Below are positions 61,282 through 64,000 of a DNA stretch of 64,000 nt, in pieces (the stretch's first letter is position 1; every line of letters starts with the position of its first letter). The notes under the pieces were generated by a model. The model saw only the letters and a program-made list of their open reading frames with translations, was not told the origin of the DNA and did no database searches. The translations under genes and the position numbers were made by a program. This DNA comes from Candidatus Desulfofervidus auxilii (GTDB lineage: Bacteria; Desulfobacterota; Desulfofervidia; Desulfofervidales; Desulfofervidaceae): the NCBI RefSeq assembly GCF_001577525.1, contig NZ_CP013015.1, positions 439,974-503,973 on the forward strand, read 5' to 3'.

Positions 61282-62015
61282 TTTTCTCCTGTTGTTTTAT
61301 AGTAATTTGCTACTTCGGGTGTATATTCTGCTTGTTTTTCATAAATAATAAGAGGGAATTCAACCTTTACTTCTTCTTTTCCTCCCTTGATAGCTTCCAC
61401 TAGCACAAAATTAGCCTCCTTCTTTGTATAAGGATGCACAAAACGCAATCGCTTGGGTTCTAAATTATAATTCCGCAATGTCACAAAAAGGTGCTCACAC
61501 CTAAAAGCAGGATATATAAAATAAAACCTTCCCTTTTCTTTTAACATATATTGTCCTGTTTTTACAATATCTAATAGAGAACTTTTTATTTCATGACGGG
61601 CAATAGCCTTTTCCGTATCGGGGTTTAAACGTCCCCTTTTTAAGGAATAATAAGGTGGATTGCTTACCACTACATCAAAATTAGCATGGGGAAATTTTTC
61701 TTTCAATTCTTTAATATCTACCTGAGCTATTTCCACCAAGTTTTCTCTTTTGTTTAACTTCACATTTTTCCTTGCCAGAGAAACTAAACTTGGCTGAATT
61801 TCTATCCCTATTATTCTTTTTACCTGAGGAAATTTATAGACCAAGATTAAAGAGATAATTCCACAACCAGTGCCTAGTTCAAGCACAGTTTCCCCTTTTT
61901 TTAAATGGACGAAATTGGCTAGAATAAAAGCGTCAATTCCAAAACGATACCCATTTTTATGTTGATAGACCTTCAGATGACCTTCAAAAAAGCTATCTAA
62001 AGTATACTCTCTCAT
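61278..62015 (-). CDS. tRNA1(Val) (adenine(37)-N6)-methyltransferase-like enzyme
   Basis: SAM-dependent N6-adenine methyltransferase. It has FGIDAFILANFVHLKKGETV, the SAM motif LELGTGCGIISLILV, and the catalytic NPPY in VVSNPPYYS. 245 residues, close to TrmN6/YfiC. RNA target inferred from the family only. Overlaps PAC2 by four bases and follows DUF1015 by two. Confidence 0.85.
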   Translation of the reverse strand: MREYTLDSFFEGHLKVYQHKNGYRFGIDAFILANFVHLKKGETVLELGTGCGIISLILVYKFPQVKRIIGIEIQPSLVSLARKNVKLNKRENLVEIAQVDIKELKEKFPHANFDVVVSNPPYYSLKRGRLNPDTEKAIARHEIKSSLLDIVKTGQYMLKEKGRFYFIYPAFRCEHLFVTLRNYNLEPKRLRFVHPYTKKEANFVLVEAIKGGKEEVKVEFPLIIYEKQAEYTPEVANYYKTTGEK

Positions 62016-62017
62016 GG

Positions 62018-63298
62018 TTATAATTCAAGGCTATTAATAACCAATCCTGTAAGAAGCTTTGGATGAAAATAAGTAGACTTCCGCGGCATTAAGTGAGAAG
62101 AAAACACCACTTCTTTTAGTTGCTGTGGTTTTATGGGATTGAGAAAAAAAACCATTCTTCCCTTACCTTCTTTTACCATGGTAATCGCCTCTTGAGCATC
62201 AGTAACATACTTTATAAAACCTTCTTGGTTCATCTCTGCCTCAGAAAAACCCAATATCTTCTTAAAAATCAGTCTGTTTAATACCATTACATCCATTTTT
62301 TTTAAAAAAGGGGGTAAGTTCCTTGCCCAATTTGTGTTTTTAAGAATTAGTATATAAAACTCCTTTAGCATATCTTGGCAATAAAGACCAATTGCAGTTT
62401 GTATGTTGTTGAGTTCATTAAATCTTGACCAGAAGTTGCCTTCTTCTTTATATACCTCTATGTTAAAAAATTTTTTTAGACCTTGTATAAAATTTTCTAG
62501 GTGAAATGAAACCAAGGAGCTTTCAGGAATTACCCGGTGAATGGGTAAGATACTTAATGACCTATCTCTTAAATTGCTTAAATACATAGAAACAGAATTA
62601 AAAGAAGCATCTGGGGGGATACTGTGAAACTTTTTTTTCATTTCTTCTCTATAAGCCAAAACAGTCCGGTAGCGATGATGACCATCAGCAATGATGATTT
62701 TTTTATCCTCCATAAGCTCTTGAATAGTTTTTATTTGTTGTTTGTCCGTTATTCTCCAAACAAGGTGTCTAATATTATTTATTTTTACGTCAATGAAAGG
62801 TGAGGTGGTATTTGTTACTGAAGTTAAAAAAGAACAAATTTTGTCTTCAGAATCGTTATAGAGGCCATATACCTGGCTAAAATGGGCCTGAGTAGCCCTA
62901 AGTAATTTTAATCTTTGATAAACTACCTTAGAAAATGTTTTTTCGTGATTTAGGATGATGCCTTTATCCATGGGTTCTATTTTTGTTCTAACAATAAAAC
63001 CCCGTTGAAGTTTTTTTTCTCCATTTAAGGTGTATTCTATATAATAAGGATAAATAGCTTGTTGTTTATCTTGGATCAAAATTCCATTTTTTAACCAGGT
63101 TTTGAAATAAATAGCTGCTTTTTGAAACCAATTTTTATCTCTTCCCAGGATTAAACGGACTATATTATAAGGACTGCGTTGGGCAAGGACCTTCCTCTCT
63201 TTCTCAGAAATCACATCATAAGGAGGACTCACCACCTCTTCTATTTTAACTCTTTTTTGATTGTAAACAATGCCCCGAAAGGGTTTAATCTCTGCCAT
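62018..63298 (-). CDS. DUF1015 family protein
   Basis: Starts AEIKPFRGIVYNQKRVKIEE and VVSPPYDVISEKER, the DUF1015 signature, with IIIADGHHRYRTVLAYREEM and RGFIVRTKIEPMDKGIILNH EKT. 426 residues. The family is widespread and its biochemical role is unproven; a HPF/SerC-linked role has been suggested elsewhere. First gene of the DUF1015-methyltransferase-PAC2 operon. Confidence 0.85.
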   Translation of the reverse strand: MAEIKPFRGIVYNQKRVKIEEVVSPPYDVISEKERKVLAQRSPYNIVRLILGRDKNWFQKAAIYFKTWLKNGILIQDKQQAIYPYYIEYTLNGEKKLQRGFIVRTKIEPMDKGIILNHEKTFSKVVYQRLKLLRATQAHFSQVYGLYNDSEDKICSFLTSVTNTTSPFIDVKINNIRHLVWRITDKQQIKTIQELMEDKKIIIADGHHRYRTVLAYREEMKKKFHSIPPDASFNSVSMYLSNLRDRSLSILPIHRVIPESSLVSFHLENFIQGLKKFFNIEVYKEEGNFWSRFNELNNIQTAIGLYCQDMLKEFYILILKNTNWARNLPPFLKKMDVMVLNRLIFKKILGFSEAEMNQEGFIKYVTDAQEAITMVKEGKGRMVFFLNPIKPQQLKEVVFSSHLMPRKSTYFHPKLLTGLVINSLEL

Positions 63299-63386
63299 AA
63301 ATCTCTAACCTTTAAGACCAGAGCTAAATAACATACTAGTTTAATTTTAGCAAGGATGTGGAATTTAGGGAATACCAAAAGCCTAC

Positions 63387-63644
63387 AGGACTTCGTCAAA
63401 GTAATTTTAATGGAGATCCAAATGTTAAGCGCAATGGCTCAATGCAGAATGCAGAATGCAAATTGAAAAATGCAAAATCGCCTTCTGTCAAATTGGAACG
63501 TTAGCACGTTTACAAAGTTGCAAGTTGGAAAGTTTGCAAGTTAACACGTTGGAAATGGAAATTGGGAAATAGGAACTGGGAAATGGAAACTGGGAATTTC
63601 TGTTTTCCGTTTTCTATTTTCTTAACTGTATTTTGTAGGTTTGA
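63387..63644 (-). repeat. Inverted-pair repeat, copy B
   Basis: Reverse-complement match to 58718-59052 (starting AGGACTTCGTCAAAGTAATT on the plus strand, ending TTTTGTAGGTTTGA). It is shorter because it lacks an 80-base block and the 20-base palindrome. It ends about 40 bases from the IS110 transposase stop. Confidence 0.85.
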
Positions 63645-63685
63645 ACTTTCCATTTAAAAAGTCAAGTAAAAAATGGAAATATTTT

Positions 63686-64000
63686 TTAAGCAGCCTTCTC
63701 CATTTCCTCCTTTAAGATATAGTCTCGATCTTCTTTTAACATCTTAAAAATAACTTTTATCAATTGTCTAGCAAGGCAGCGCAAGGCATGGTTATGCTCT
63801 TTCCCTTCAGTCCGTTTTTTAGCATAGTAAGTAGCGGATTCTGAAACATACCGAATTGTGCAGCCCGCAATTTCAATCATAGTTGCTTTACATATCTTAT
63901 TAGCCTTATATACAACTCTTGTCCTTTTGTGTTTACCAGACTCATCATCTATACAGGCTACACCACAATAGATCGCAAGTTGCCTCTCGTTTTTAAATCT
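63686..64000 (-). mobile_element. IS110-family transposase, C-terminal part (cut by window edge)
   Basis: The last 104 codons of an IS110/IS116/IS902 transposase run from the right edge to TAA at 63686. FKNERQLAIYCGVACIDDES, GKHKRTRVVYKANKICKATM, AGCTIRYVSESATYYAKKRT and HNHALRCLARQLIKVIFKML form the Transposase_20 domain, whose Ser belongs to the second active-site half. The RuvC-like DEDD half lies outside. No stop interrupts the visible frame. The nearby noncoding DNA includes the copy-B repeat, which may overlap the element's end. Confidence 0.85.

Overview
The window reads as a chromosomal segment from an AT-rich, probably thermophilic and anaerobic Gram-negative bacterium. The best guess is a sulfate-reducing or syntrophic Desulfobacterota-type lineage. 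Pointers are the fused ribosomal and RNA polymerase gene order, TolQ/TolR-like and Slp-type envelope proteins, an SBBP-repeat surface protein, and both metF and metE. The taxonomic call is inference; no rRNA gene is present to settle it.

Left end (1-6088, + strand): the last codons of a likely peptide deformylase gene overlap fmt. Two unrecognised small genes follow, then a tightly overlapping four-gene CUT1-type ABC sugar importer (lipoprotein, two permeases, ATPase).

Centre (6228-38540, - strand): one uninterrupted co-directional block of about 32 kb. Read in the transcription direction it is tRNA-Thr(TGT), tRNA-Tyr, tRNA-Gly, tRNA-Thr(GGT), tuf, rpmG, tRNA-Trp, secE, nusG, rplK, rplA, rplJ, rplL, rpoB, rpoC, rpsL, rpsG, fusA, a second tuf, then the whole S10, spc and alpha gene sets down to rplQ. 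The first part keeps the E. coli thrU-tyrU-glyT-thrT-tufB order. The two tuf genes encode identical proteins carrying a Cys-rich insertion in the G domain. About ten ribosomal or secretion genes use GTG or TTG starts with good Shine-Dalgarno sites.

Right part (38600-64000) is mixed. It holds metF, an exbB/exbD pair, an Slp-like lipoprotein, a WbqC gene with a HepT-like partner, and a PflA-like radical SAM enzyme. An AbrB/RelE-type toxin-antitoxin pair has a palindromic promoter, and a Phd/PIN pair has its toxin split by a one-base frameshift. These are followed by a large repeat protein with six near-identical 195-bp units, speB and speD for polyamines, a one-frame RpiB-SHMT fusion followed by dCMP deaminase, a DUF4062 protein, a secreted EEP-type nuclease or phosphatase, metE with a nitronate-monooxygenase-like gene, ychF, a DUF4911 gene, a PAC2/methyltransferase/DUF1015 cluster, and the C-terminal part of an IS110 transposase cut by the window edge.

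The intergenic DNA of the right part is the least ordinary material. A decayed REP-associated (Y1) transposase lies among short GC-rich palindromes. Two of these palindromes sit cleanly inside longer repeats whose other copy lacks them, so occupied and empty sites can be compared. A 260-335 bp repeat occurs as an inverted pair flanking 59.07-63.30 kb, one copy beside the IS110 gene. Downstream of the RelE-type toxin is a compact stretch that folds on paper into a perfect three-way junction plus adjoining hairpins and looks like an undescribed structured RNA.
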